This document shows, one piece after another, positions 1 through 11,120 of a stretch of DNA of 28,003 bases. Every line of letters starts with the position of its first letter. Within the stretch, counting starts at the first letter, position 1. The stretch covers positions 1 through 28,003 of the forward strand of contig JBNGIS010007153.1 in NCBI GenBank assembly GCA_049999725.1, read 5' to 3'. This stretch comes from Haplomitrium mnioides. Lineage: Eukaryota > Marchantiophyta > Haplomitriopsida > Calobryales. Made by a program: the position numbers and the translations under genes. The notes below the pieces were generated by a model. That model ran no database searches, had not been told where the DNA came from, and saw nothing but the letters and a program-made list of their open reading frames with translations.

Positions 1-51
1 AGGAATCAATCATCCTTGGCCGAGAGATCGCCCCACTGTATCATTTGGGGA

Positions 52-74
52 GGGGGGGGGGGGGGGGGGGGGGG
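52..74. repeat. Poly-G tract (23 G) in A 5' LTR
   Basis: An uninterrupted run of G. The matching place in the right LTR (about 26048-26066) reads only GAGCAAGGAGGGG, so the run is an expansion in this copy or a sequencing/polishing artefact. Confidence 0.9.
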
Positions 75-599
75 TTAATTTCAAACGGAGCTATATTTTC
101 CTATAACAAACTATTTGAAAAGCGAGTTCAAAGGAGCGTATGAGTAGTTTTTATATCAAGCATCTAAAGTTACGAAGAACGGATCGGAACCGAACCATCC
201 TAAGTGAGGAGCCCGGTTAAGAGGGATTTGATGGAAGGTCCGAAGTGGGGATCTGTGAGGTCTGAGAGGTGTCCGTGTGGGTATCCAAAGTGGGTAGCCC
301 GGTTAAGTTGGATCCAAAGTGGGGATCCAATGTGGAAGATATGAAAAATGGAACGGAAGAGGACAGGCCTCCGAAGATCAGATCGGAAGATTGCCTCGAG
401 CGAAGAAAACGGGGATCATAAATAATTAAGCAAAGGGGTGATTTGTCAAAGATTCGGAGCAATTGAGAAGAAAGCGGTGATCTTGAAAGTTCAAATCGGA
501 CATTTCAAAAAGTTCGAATTAGGTCGGATGTTGAAAGTTCGAAATGGGAAAAATGTGCGAGTGTGAAAGTTTGACGTGTACGTGCTGACAATTCAAAAA

Positions 600-890
600 G
601 GGAGCTTCTCTATCATTCTTACATCAAAATTTTCCATGAGTTTGTCAAGGGAGCCTCTGGCATGCGTTGTTCTTATAGCAAGCTTGTCAATGAGTTAATT
701 CAAAAGAGGACTTATACATTGTTCTTATACGAAGTTATGAAGGAGTTAGTTCCAAAGGAAGTGTGAGTAGTTCTTACATCAAGCGATTTAAGGAGTTAGT
801 GAAATGGAGAGTAGGAAGGAGTTCCTACAGTGAGTTAGTGAAAGAAGGGAAGCTTGGGAAGGTTCTTATAAGGAGTATAGAAACAGTTGG
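600..890 (+). repeat. Diverged ~50-bp subrepeats in A LTR
   Basis: A motif of the form GTTCTTAYATCAAGC followed by an AAGGAGTTAGTTCAAAGGAG-like stretch recurs at about 620, 671, 721, 769 and 820, that is every ~50 bp, with heavy divergence. A related single unit lies at about 110-175. These look like old internal LTR subrepeats. The short open frame at 763-957 falls in them and is not a gene. Confidence 0.55.
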
Positions 891-2297
891 GGGAAACAGA
901 GCATTCCCAATTGAATCCTATGAAGGATGTTATGGAGGTTCTGTTGATCTAGTCTAGGAAATCAAGCAAAATATTTAGCTAGCATGATAGTTTTAAGTAA
1001 TTACCTATAGGTTAGTGTTTATTATGTTAGTAGATAGCAGTAGACATAGGGTCTAGTTGTTATAATTAGTTGAAAGTTACATTTGTAGTATAGTAGTTCA
1101 GATGAAGGTAGTTAGAGGTAGAACAGTAAGTTCTTATATAGAATGTTAGGAGTGATTAGTGGAAGGGGATAACTATTGTTTTGGCAGTTATTTTCTTAGT
1201 GAGTGGATAGTCCAATTGAGAATTTGTAAGAGAGAGAGCTCTTATGTGTAGGAAAGGGAGAAATTTGATGGAGAGCAACCACTTACCTTTGCAATTCAGG
1301 AGTTTCAGTATTGTTGGATCTGAATTCTGAATCTCTCAAGTAAAGGAATTTGAATTTTTATTTGAATTGGAGGATGGGATGCCCCTTTGTGCTTGGAATG
1401 TATGGTTGTTAAAAGGAGGGATGAACATCTGAATTATGAATGTTAGAGTAAAGGAAAAGTTATGAATGTGTGGTAATCAGAAAGGAAGTGCCTTCTCTCA
1501 ATTCAAGGAAGTGAGCAGGGATTCAGAGTCTGTTGGACATATTTCAGATCCAGTAGCTATGGATGTTGCAAGGAGGGGTATCTTTGGACACTACATGTGG
1601 GATTAGGAAATTGTGTAAGAGAGATGTAATCCTATTCAGGTAGGAGTGGAGATCTAGTGGGTGAGTGTTCAGGATTTCAAAGAGGGCTGCTGAACTTCTT
1701 GGCAGAGTGACAACAAGATGAGGAGGAGTGACCTCCTGAGATTCTAGCTAAAAGATTACTTACAGAAATTTGCTTTTGTGTGTCTTAGTTCTAGAGACTT
1801 CTAATCTGGTTGGAGCACAATTCAGACCTATAGATGGATTCATGGTGATGTGCATTGAAGTTAGATCTTACTATCAATGACTAGAGGAGCAGTGTTGAGG
1901 AGAGAGGAGGCTGGTGAAGGAGTGACATTGGCTGTGATTTAGCTACAGTAGCAACCTTAATGGCAGGAATGAAGGTGAGTACCTAAAATCGAGAAGGGCT
2001 CTGCTTGTAGTCTGAGAAGGGGCAAGTGAATGAGTGTCCGCTTAGAGGAGGGTTTAAATTTCATCTACTACTATTTGAGAGTTGTTTTCCTTGGGTTGTG
2101 GGTTGAGTAAGAGAGGAAGAGTGAGAGAGGACAGATCAGCAGAAGGCTGATCCAAGGGTTTCAGTTAGCCTTAAATGACTGGAAGCGGTAAAAACGTGAC
2201 AATGCAACAATTATAGCTTAGATCCCTAGTAGGAACGATCGAGGATCCTCGCATATTGGCTAATATGCTTGCCCTTGTGCTATGACATGAACCCTTT

Positions 2298-2315
2298 TGG
2301 CGCCGTTGCCAAGGA
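2298..2315 (+). other. Element A primer-binding site (tRNA-Asp)
   Basis: The sequence TGGCGCCGTTGCCAAGGA begins 10 nt after the LTR end. It matches the complement of the 3' end of plant tRNA-Asp (including CCA) at 16 of 18 positions by eye, with the two mismatches near the end. This is where reverse transcription of the element's RNA would have been primed. It also fixes the LTR boundary and the + orientation of the element. Confidence 0.85.
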
Positions 2316-2523
2316 TCTAGCTATAATACTGTAGTTGAATGTTAAGAACTAGTGATAACCACTATTGTTAAAAACCCTGTCCTTAGCATTCATTCTAAAT
2401 TCTGTAAAATAAAATAAAATAAAATTATGACATAAAAATTAAAATTGGAAAAAAAAAAATTCAAAATCAGTAAACATCTATGAGAGTATATTTTGGAACT
2501 TTTCGAATAGCAAAGGCATGTGA
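2316..2523 (+). other. Element A untranslated leader
   Basis: AT-rich leader between the PBS and the first plausible gag ATG, including an AAAAT-type run near 2406-2430. No other signal is seen. Confidence 0.5.
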
Positions 2524-4300
2524 ATGCCTGAACTTTCTGAAGATGACAAAGAGAGGCAAAGGAGAGATAGAGAGGTAAGCCTGGAGAAGAGAGAGGAGTT
2601 TAAATTGAAGTCTAAAGCAGTAGGGGTTGGTGGTAGCAGAGAAGGTCTAGTAGAGGGAACTGTGCAACCTTCTGACCCTCAGTCTCCACCCTTCCCATTT
2701 TAGTGGACTGATATTACTAATCCAGGTGGGATCATAGGACTAACTTCTTTTCCCAAACCACATAGCCCCCTCCTCCCAAACCAAATCCACCTCCTTCTTC
2801 TTCTCCATCTTCTTCTTCTTCTGGAAATTTAGCCACATTTCATAGTACCTCAGGTAGTGGACCTTCAGTTGTACCTGTAGCCATTGTACCTGGTGCAGCG
2901 TTGAGAAGTGCAGTAGCCCATGTTGTTTTGTTTCCAGCCATGGCTAATCTAGTTCCCCAGAACCTAAGAAGTAAATTGAAGTATCTTAACTTCAAGGGGA
3001 AGGATGATGAAGATGTAGACACTTGGACCAAGGAATTTAAAAACATATATGAGGCTAATAGAGAGGCTTCAGATGCAGATCGGTTGAGGATAGTGAAGGC
3101 ACTACTAAGAAAGTAGGCTCTAGAGTGGTATACTAATCTACCAGCACCACCAACCACGTGGGTCAAATTTGAAAACAGAACTGATTGCAGAATTCAAAAA
3201 GGCAGCTTATGCAAAGAAAGCCTTGAAGAAATTGGCCCATGTTCAGAAAAAGAAGAATGAGTCAGTAAGAAGGTATACCAGGAGGTTTAAGACTTTAAGG
3301 TCCCATGTCACAATGACTCCAAACCCAGATGTGGAATTGGAGTGGTATTTGGATGGCTTAAGAGGGAAAGAGGGCAAACACATGTGGAATTTAGGACCAG
3401 AGACCCTGGAGGAAGCCATCAAGATGGCCGAGAAGTATGAAACTGGCCAAATGACCAGATGTCATAAATCTACCTCATCAGATGAAACAGAGCAAAGCTC
3501 TAAAAAGAAGAGGAAAAAAGAGGAAAGAAAAGAGGTATTCTTCCTCTTCCTTTGATTCTGACACTACTACTACCAGCAGTAAATCTGAGTCTAGTGGACC
3601 CTCATCTAAAATCCCTGAGAAGTCAAAGAAGAAGAATCCACTAAAACCTGCCCGTGAAGCAAAAGCCCAACAAAAGATGGATTATCTTAACCGCCAGATG
3701 GAGAAACTTCAGATTAAGCAAGCTCTTCGGGCGCCCAAAAGACGACCAGTGGCTGAATTCCAAGAAAACTTGTGGTGCATTAGGTGCAGGAGACAGGGAC
3801 ACATGGAGGCAGATTGTTGGGCACCTCTACAACCAAGATATTCTAGGTTGCCAGCTTATTGGGTGGAGGAAACACCATAAGTAAGCCCTTATGAGGAGGG
3901 GTGGGACTAGCAGAACGTGTATATAATGCAGCCTAGAAGAGGAAGACTGATGGACAGAGTGTATCCAGCACAAGGGCCTGGGTATGTCCAGTAGAGGGGA
4001 CAAGTAGTACCGCGAGAAATGGAACCAGCAAGTGTCCCTCTACAACAAAATATGGCACTTCCAGTACTCCCATGCCCACAGAATCCAAACCCTACTAGTC
4101 CTGCAACCCAGATAGTATTGGGAAGAGGAGTTTGGTTTATTAGCTCCTACAATTGTGGAGGCCAGGATCACTATGCTAATGCTTATCCCTATGCCAGAAA
4201 GCAAATTGGCTATGTTCCTTTGTGTGGCATTTGTAGGAAATCAGACCACATTGAGGCAGAGTGCCCAGATCCACTTGTACCTAGACCTACACCGCGATAA
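2524..4300 (+). pseudogene. gag: Element A gag (decayed)
   Basis: Gag polyprotein of a Ty3/gypsy element, which would form the cytoplasmic particle that packages element RNA. The first plausible ATG is at 2524 (MPELSEDDKER). A Pro/Ser-rich linker follows in another frame (about 2770-2840), then a capsid-like region from MANLVPQ (2940) through 3420. It is broken by a TAG at 3114 where the context suggests Gln, by a frameshift near 3165, and by another near 3500-3540. A Lys-rich tail leads to a CCHC zinc knuckle at 3776-3817, a degraded knuckle at 4145-4186 (first Cys is Ser, last is Tyr) and an intact third at 4223-4264, all with CX2CX4HX4C spacing. The knuckles mark it as the nucleic-acid-binding end of gag. 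Frame breaks make it non-functional. Confidence 0.85.
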
Positions 4301-5767
4301 GTTGAGGCTCCAACACAAGCCTCACCAACAATAGGAGAACTGCAGTTGGTGGAGGAAGTTCCAAATGAGTTGGAGTTTTATAGGGTCAAGACACAGACCG
4401 AGAGAGCAACCCACAAAGAGGAACTGAAGTACAAAGCTAAAAGCGATTCCCGTGGGAAGGGGAAAGCTAAAGTGACGCTGGGGGCAAAATATACCCCAGA
4501 TCTGGATTATGAGAGACATGACCCTAAATACTTCGAAGTTGTTAAGGATATATCAGAGAAAGTAGAAGGTCATTTGAATGAGGAGGTCAAGAACCAAAGA
4601 AGGGATGAAGGAGAGACCCAAGAGGAGAGAAGGGTACGATTCAACCCTGGCGCTAAAACAGAGGAAGGGAAACCTGAGTATTACACTAAACTTAGTAGGG
4701 CCAGGGTGGATGAGTTACCACTTGAATATGATATAGTTGAAGATGCCCAATAGCGGTAGGCCAACATAACTTTGGGCCAGTTACTGAAAATTTATGCACC
4801 ACAAAGGCAGCTTTTGTGACGGTTGACAACTGCCAAGAAAAGAAAGTATGCCCTTCCTGTAGTTTACCAGATGCCATTAGGGGATGAAGAAGTGCCACCT
4901 TTATGCTATCAGGCTGAGCTACCTGAGGAATTAGGGGCACCAAAGATTGATATCCAGATTAATGGTTGTGTGATGTCTAAGGTCCCGATAGATGGGGGAT
5001 ATGGGAAAAATATAATGGTGTTGAGTGCCATGGAAGCTTTGGGCTTCACTACCTTGGACAAGACTCCCTAGATTCTGTGATTGGCAGATCAAAGACGCTT
5101 GATCCCAGAAGGAGTCTTAAGAGGCATCCCCACTACCATTGGAGAAAAAGTCTTTGTCCTGGACTATATAGTGATAAATCCGAAAGTTAAATCCACCTAC
5201 TCAGTTTTACTAGGCCAACCTTGGTTATACCAAGCTAAGGTAGTGGAAGATTGGGGGAGGAAGGAAGTCAGGTTTGGTAGGAAACCTAAGGCAACTCTAT
5301 CTTGGGCGGTGACCCAATATGAAGGAGAGACCCAATCTATTGAAGATTATACATCTGAGTACCCAGAAGAAGCAAATGGATTGGCTTCAAATGAGGAAAC
5401 TGATTCTGAAGAAGAGGAGGAACCTCTTTGGCTAATGGAAGATACCTCCTCACTGTACCAAGTAGAGGAAAGCTATTGGCAAGATGTCCAAGCTCGAACG
5501 CCAGGGCTGGAAGAGTGGACTGGAAGAGTGGACTGATGAAGAGTTCCTATATTGGAGTTGGTATGGAGAAGGAGAAGGAGAGGAGACATTTGATGCCTTT
5601 GCCCTTTTTCCCTATCCAGCTGAATGTGATTCAGGTCTGAGTATTGAGAAGATGCAATTTGATCGAGTGGTCAATGAGCAACAATACCAACCCATCACGG
5701 TGGGAGGAAATGAGGAAGATAAGAAAGAGTTGTTGGTGGGAGTAAATGTCACAGGACCAGAATTATA
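4301..5767 (+). pseudogene. Element A spacer and aspartic protease (decayed)
   Basis: The open frame 4346-4753 is charged, Lys/Glu-rich and of no recognised domain; it links gag to the protease. After several stops (4751, 4757, 4818), the frame from 4823 carries the retropepsin: the active-site triad reads D-G-G with Asp at 4991-4993, followed by a hydrophobic strand, and an L-L-G-x-P-W-L motif near 5200-5225 typical of gypsy proteases. Stops at 5069 and 5078 separate the two halves. The protease would cut Gag-Pol inside the particle. The downstream acidic stretch (to 5536, overlapping a further frame to 5767) leads to RT. A short duplication of GGAAGAGTGGACT at 5508-5534 accompanies a frameshift. 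Confidence 0.8.
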
Positions 5768-7374
5768 GTAGTATACTCTACTGTTATAGGAATATATTGA
5801 TGTATTCGCATGGAGTTATAAGGACCTGAAGGGGATTCCTTCTGAACTATGTGAACATCGGATCTATATAAAAGAGGATGCTACCCCAGTAAGGCAATGC
5901 CAATATAGGCTGAACCCTAAGTATTCACTACTGGTCAAGGAGGAACTTGACAAACCGCTTCAGGCACAATTTATCTACCTGGTACCCTATAGTGAATGGG
6001 TATCCCCGATTGTTATTGTGATGACGAAGAATAAGAAGATAAGGGTTTTCCAGGACTTCAGAAAGTTAAACCTGGCCACTAAGAAAAAAAATTTTCCCTT
6101 AAGGACCTTTCAATGATACAATACTGGACCAAGTTGATGGGAAAGAGTGTTATTCATTCTTGGACGGGTTTTTTGGATACAACCAAGTGGCAATTCATCC
6201 AGAGGATAGAGCCAAGACCACCTTTACTACAGATTGGAGCACTTTTGTGTATAATATGATGCTTTTTGGGATATGCAATGCTCCTGCAACTTTTCAAAGG
6301 GCCATGACTAATGTTTTTAAGCCATATCTGAGGAAGTTTGTGGAGATATTTTTAGACAATTTCAACATTTATGGAGAGAAGAAAGATCACTTGGAGCACC
6401 TAAGGAAAACCTTTGACCATTGCAAATGGGGACAGCTAGGTCTGCACCCAGAAAAATGCTTCTTTGCAATGGAAGAAGGAGTTCTGTTGGGTCATAGGGT
6501 ATCTCAGCGTGGTATTGAAGTTGACGCAAAAAAAGTAAAGGTGATTGTGGCCATGGCACCACCCAAGGATCTCACTAGGGTGAGAGAATTTTTGGGAGCC
6601 ACTGGTTATTACAAAAGGTTCATAGCTGACTATGCATCTGTGGCTACCCCCCTTACCAAGCTATTGAAAAAAGAACAAGGGTATAGTTGGGGAGGAGCTG
6701 AGCAGGAGGCGTTTGACCAACTCAAGAAATGCTTGATGACAGCTCCTGTCCTTCATCCGCCAGATTGAACATACAAATTCCATGTGTATGTGGATGTGTC
6801 TTTGCATGCAATTGGTAGTGTTTTGAGCCAGAAAGGTGAATCCAACAAAGACCAGCCAATCTATTATGCCAGCCAGAAACTCAATTTGGCTAAAAAGAAC
6901 TATTTGGTGACAGAGAGGGAGGCATTGGGGATGGTCCATGCAGTGAGGAAGTTTAGACACTACTTGTTGGGCTATCCATTTGTTTTTCATGTGGACCATA
7001 ACACATTGAAGTATTTGGTCAACAAACCAGATCTATCAAGGAGGATTGCACGATGGATACTCCTTCTTCAAGAATTTGAATTTGGAGTTGATGTGAGGCC
7101 CGAGAAGACCTATCAAAATGCTGATTTTCTGTCTAGATTACCAAGGTCTCCAATTGAAGAGGATCAGTTGGATGAATTTCCAGATGAGGAGCTGTTTGCA
7201 ATGGAGGGAGACTATCCACCTAATTCATGGTATGCTAAATCTGGACCTATTTGCAGACTGGACAAACCCTTAGCAAACAATCGGAGGAGAGGGTAGTGTT
7301 CCAACATAAAGCTGCCCCCTACACGATTTATAAAGGGGTCTTGTATAAGCAAGGACCAGATCTAAATTTACGGC
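5768..7374 (+). pseudogene. pol: Element A reverse transcriptase and RNase H (decayed)
   Basis: The RT begins near 5790 in the frame with EYIDVFAWSYKDLKG, and includes F-Q-D-F-R-K-L-N near 6050. A frameshift near 6090-6110 is followed by an open frame 6160-6768 with the palm domain. The catalytic motif that should read (Y/F)-x-D-D reads F-L-D-N at 6349-6360, so the second catalytic Asp is lost. A TGA at 6766 (context expects Trp) separates RT from RNase H (6769-7296), whose acidic residues lie in V-Y-V-D (Asp 6793-6795), E-R-E-A and H-V-D-H-N. After a frameshift near 7290 the linker to integrase runs to 7374 (ends D-L-N-L-R), where element C interrupts it. The integrase resumes at 11105. Confidence 0.88.
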
Positions 7375-7439
7375 TGTCAGCCCTGTGGTCGGACCCTTAT
7401 CTCCTTTTCGACCGATTTACACCCACTTGAGGGCTGACT
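7375..7439. repeat. Terminal inverted repeat pair in C
   Basis: TGTCAGCCCT at the left edge of C is repeated inverted as AGGGCTGACT at about 7430-7439. It could fold as a 9-bp stem with a ~45-nt loop. It may reflect LTR-end sequence duplicated inside the element. Confidence 0.55.
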
Positions 7440-7576
7440 TGTGTTTCAGGACCTTTTATGGGAGGGGCTTTGCACCGATTTGACCCCAACTCCTACTTAC
7501 TCACTCCAGAGTGACTGCAACACCACCTAACAACACCCAAGCACATCACATGCATACACACACCCATTGTCACACG

Positions 7577-7592
7577 CCTTCCTCCAGTGCCA
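7577..7592 (-). other. PBS-like block inside C
   Basis: Read on the minus strand, TGGCACTGGAGGAAGG follows a TGTGACC-type LTR end by about 9 nt. B's LTR end and candidate PBS (13781-13812) are laid out in the same way. The block nevertheless lies some 200 bp inside the apparent end of C at 7375. Confidence 0.5.
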
Positions 7593-9779
7593 ACATATGC
7601 AGGTCACACCCCACCTTTAGGCGTTAACCTCCAAGGGTGCCACTTGGAAGGCAAGGGTGGGCAAAATAGGGGATCTGATTCTTGTATGAGAGGGCTCTTT
7701 TGTGAGTTATCCCCTTAAGGTCTTAAGGTGTTCCCCTGCACCTCACAGGCCTTTCCACTTACCCAATCGCTTCAGCAACAACCCTGCTCATACACACTTA
7801 ATGCCGAGGTGCACACATACATAGACCAAGGAACTGTTGAGGGAAATCTGAAATATAATTCAGGAGTCTAGAATTGGACCCAATCACCTTGTTTACAAAC
7901 TGGGGACAGTTCCCATCATCCGAAATATCACCATGCAATGTTAATAACTCTGGCTTCCTATGGTCTGAACAAATGGAATACAAGCACTCCAAATACTAAG
8001 AGGTTCCCAAAAACTACAAACAGAACACAAATCTAACTATACACATGAACATAGATATATATACATGCACACTGCTTTGCCAGCATTGTAGGCCTTTCCA
8101 CGTCTCAAGACTCAAGCTTTCCCACAGACTTCCCTTCAGCTCGAATCAACAACTTCAGTCTTCCTCCAATTCTTCACCCACGCACTCTTATCTAGATATT
8201 TTTTCAACTTCCCTCGCAAGAAGCCTTGAATTTACTTCCTCAGAATCGAAAGAGGATTTCTTTAACTTCCACCTCTAGAAGAAAGTCCCCCCAATTGTTG
8301 GCCACCCACTCCACCTTGAGCTTTGAATGAATCTTCTCTATAGTGCACGGGCACTGACACAACCACTCTTCTCTTGATTCCACTTGAGAAATTCAACCAG
8401 AAATGCCTATGAGCGCCCATAGGATTGATGCTCTTGCACAGATGATGCTGAGACAACCCCAAGATCCCCCCTTGGCAGTCTCTCTCGAATTCAAGACCGA
8501 AAGAATCTATGTCAGCTTCAAGTAACGATACACCTCCAAATGTTGGTCTTCTTGCAATGATGAGCACTTGGATCGTCTAAGACTCTAGAGCTCCACGCTC
8601 AGCGATTCTTAGTGCCCCTCCCATCCACCTCCAACCCCACTGGTCCCTCTGCACGAGTCCACTGGCCTCCCATGAATCTTCCCTGGAATGCTCTCCTCTC
8701 TCTATTGCTACGTCTTCCTCTCCGAGATAACTTGCGCACCTCAATTTTGCATATTCATCATTCCCACAAAACTCGCAACGATCCAATCTATACCCCCTGG
8801 CACGCGCGCTCCCCCCTCCTAGCGTTTCTTGTTTAAGATCGTTCCTTTCCTCCCCGTTGGATTTGGTCATTTTTCTTGTTAGCAACCGTTTCTTGGCACG
8901 GTGACACCTGTCAGTATGGTCAAGGGCTAGTCTGAGTTTAACAGTCATCTCTGAAGCCCTCCTAAGTCAGGGGAAGACAACTTCGGTGAAGGTCAAAGAT
9001 AGAAATTGCTGAGCCTACACGGATCCCCAATATCCATGCTTGAAGAGTCATGATCTGCGATTGCCCCGCCGGTGGTCTACATTAGTAAATCGATGAAGGT
9101 GAGGCAGTCGCCGATCCGATTGCTTTCAAAGTAGTAAGCCAGGTGCAGATCTGAAGCCAAGGGTCAAAGAGGTCTGCTATGTAGAGAGATCCGAAAAGAA
9201 TCGTCCGAAGAGCGTTGGGTTCGCTGACCAACACCGAAGATTGGCTGCTCGACGTATTCTACGGGCTAATCCATAGTGATCCGCGAGCCGATCCGCAATT
9301 TTCCCTTGACTGCTTCCCTCGGGCTGCTCTCAGCTACCACGTTTCTGAAGATTCTTGCGGATCCCTCCAGTCTGCCACGTTTATGAAGATACTCGTGGAC
9401 TGCTCCAAGGCCGCCACATCTACAATGTTGCGCTGTCCGCCACCGCCCGCAAGGTGGAAGTTGGACTGCCATAGTTGACACTATTCCGTAATTGACCTTC
9501 CTTTTGATGGATCCCATGGACTCCTTTGAAGTTGTACCCTCCGCTATTTTCCACGGACCCTCTTAGGCTGCCACATCTCCACTGTCGCCCACGGACTCTC
9601 CGAAGTCGCCACGTCTCCGAAATTCTCCACAGACTCCTGCAAAGCGCCACGTTTCTGCTATCTCCTATGGGCTGCTCCAAGGCCACCACGTCTACGATGT
9701 CGTGCCGTCCGCCACCGCCCGCAAGGTGGAAGTTGGACCGCCGCTACCCCCTGTTCCGCAATTGACCTTCCTTTCGACG

Positions 9780-10290
9780 GACCCTCTGCTGTTTCTCATG
9801 GACACCTCTCAGGCTGCCACATCTCCGATGTCGCCCACGGACTTCCCGAGTGTACCTCCTTGAAGTTTCCCATGGACACCTCCCAGGCTGCCATGTTTCC
9901 AATGTCATGCTGCCCGCCACCGCCCGCAAGGTGGAAGTTGGACCGCCATCTTTGACCTGACTCTCCGAAGTTGACTAAGTCCTGATGGATCGCGCGGACT
10001 CCTCCGAAGTTCGTACCCTCTGTTATTTCTGACAAACACCTCCTCTGCTGCCATGTCTTCGTTGTCACCTGGACTTCTCGAGTGTACCTCTAGAAGTTTC
10101 CCACAGGCACCTCCCAGGCTGCCATGTCTCCAATGTCGCCTACAGACTTCTCGAGTGTACCTCCCGAAGTTTCCCACGGACACCTGCCAGGCTGCCACGT
10201 CTCTGATGTCGCCCACAGACTTCTTGAGTGTACCTCCCAAAGTTTCCCACAGATACCTCTTAGGCTGCTACGTCTCCGATGTTGCGCCGT
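9780..10290. repeat. ~73-bp minisatellite and longer subrepeats in C
   Basis: GAGTGTACCTCC recurs at 10080, 10153 and 10226 (exactly 73 bp apart) and also at 9848; the AGGCTGCCAYGT segment recurs with the same step. A longer unit with GCCACCGCCCGCAAGGTGG recurs at 9438, 9711, 9915 and 10292. B's LTR has only one related copy on the opposite strand (around 12000-12150), so the array expanded in the C lineage. Minus-strand open frames over it (for example 9905-10240 and 10090-10494) are repetitive and are not genes. Confidence 0.8.
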
Positions 10291-11004
10291 TCGCCACCAC
10301 CCGCAAGGTGGAAGTTGGACTGCCATAGTTGACACTGTTTCGCAGTTGACCTTCCTTTCGATGGATCCTACAGACTCTTCCAAAGTTGGTATCCTCTGCT
10401 GTTTCCCACGGGCACCTCCCAGGTTGCCAAGTCTTCGTTGTCGCCTATAGACTCTTTGAAGTCGCCACGTCTCCAAAATTCTCCATGGACTCACTATGTT
10501 CGAAGTATCTATTTCTGACGTCCGTTGTGCCTACGACCTCAGTGTAGCTCCTCCCTCTCGATTCCTTCCAACCCCCATTTGCGCGGTTCATCCCCTTGCT
10601 GCGAATTCAGACCCGCCTGCCCAATGCCCTTCTGCTCAAATCTCGTCTGGCCTCCTCCTTCCCTACTCGCGTCCTTGCTGGATTTGTAGCCCCCATGCAA
10701 TTCCTTGCTCAATCCGCTCGCGTTCTGCCAGCTCCCTCATCTGCGATCTGCTCAACTGTGTTGCACTCTTCCCAACTGCTCACCTTCCTTCTTGCCTCTG
10801 AAATTTCTCTCCCTCTTTCTCGATCACTCAGCCCTGCTTCCATCTTGATTTGCTACGAGTCCCTATGCACACCCTGCTTGCATTCCTTTTTCTTCTGTCT
10901 CCTTTTGATTCCACATGGCTCCTCCATTGCAATGCATGATTCGTGACATCAAATGGAAAAAAAACGAAAAAGGAAAGAAAGAGAAGGAAGAGGAGAGAGG
11001 GAAG

Positions 11005-11104
11005 NNNNNNNNNNNNNNNNNNNNNNNNNNNNNNNNNNNNNNNNNNNNNNNNNNNNNNNNNNNNNNNNNNNNNNNNNNNNNNNNNNNNNNNNNNNNNNNN
11101 NNNN
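11005..11104. other. Assembly gap (100 N)
   Basis: Exactly 100 N, the usual placeholder for a gap of unknown size. It hides the right end of element C, its second target duplication and a few codons of element A's integrase. Confidence 0.98.
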
Positions 11105-11120
11105 AACCAGAAGTGCGTAA
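11105..11120 (+). pseudogene. Element A integrase, short fragment between C and B
   Basis: Sixteen bases after the gap read in A's frame as P-E-V-R, and the next codons in the same frame are found at 22645 onward (K-V-L-A-A-L-H). The last five, CGTAA (11116-11120), are the left target duplication of element B. This fragment shows that C and B are separate insertions into A. Confidence 0.85.

Larger units (their letters stand above)
1..2287 (+). mobile_element. Element A, 5' LTR (3' portion only)
   Basis: This is the downstream part of the left LTR of the outer Ty3/gypsy element; its start lies before the window. Bases 1-147 match 26011-26141 in the right LTR almost base for base apart from small indels, which identifies both as copies of one LTR. 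The LTR ends at 2287 in TGCTATGACA, exactly 10 nt before the tRNA-Asp primer site. Adding the part seen only in the right copy (23757-26141) to the part seen only here (148-2287) gives a full LTR of roughly 4.5 kb, long for a plant gypsy element. No convincing protein-coding frame is present. Confidence 0.85.
7375..11004 (-). mobile_element. Element C: antisense LTR of a family related to B (solo LTR or fragment)
   Basis: Element A's pol stops at 7374 and TGTCAGCCC begins at 7375; this is the reverse complement of the GGGCTGACA that ends B's 5' LTR. Blocks inside are antisense matches to B's LTR in consistent reversed order: 8577-8680 matches about 12880-12975, 8140-8330 matches about 13230-13440, and 7620-7745 matches about 22490-22625. 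It carries no gag or pol, so it is a solo LTR or LTR-bearing fragment on the minus strand. Its other end and second target duplication are lost in the N gap; the candidate left target copy is ACGGC at 7370-7374. Open frames inside it are repeat artefacts. Confidence 0.75.

Noticed and set aside
217-462. Minus-strand 81-codon frame in A LTR
   Set aside because: No domain; it lies in LTR sequence rich in GGATCCAAAGTGGGGA-type repeats.
9420-10494. Series of overlapping minus- and plus-strand open frames in C
   Set aside because: They are translations of the 73-bp and longer tandem repeats in an antisense LTR.
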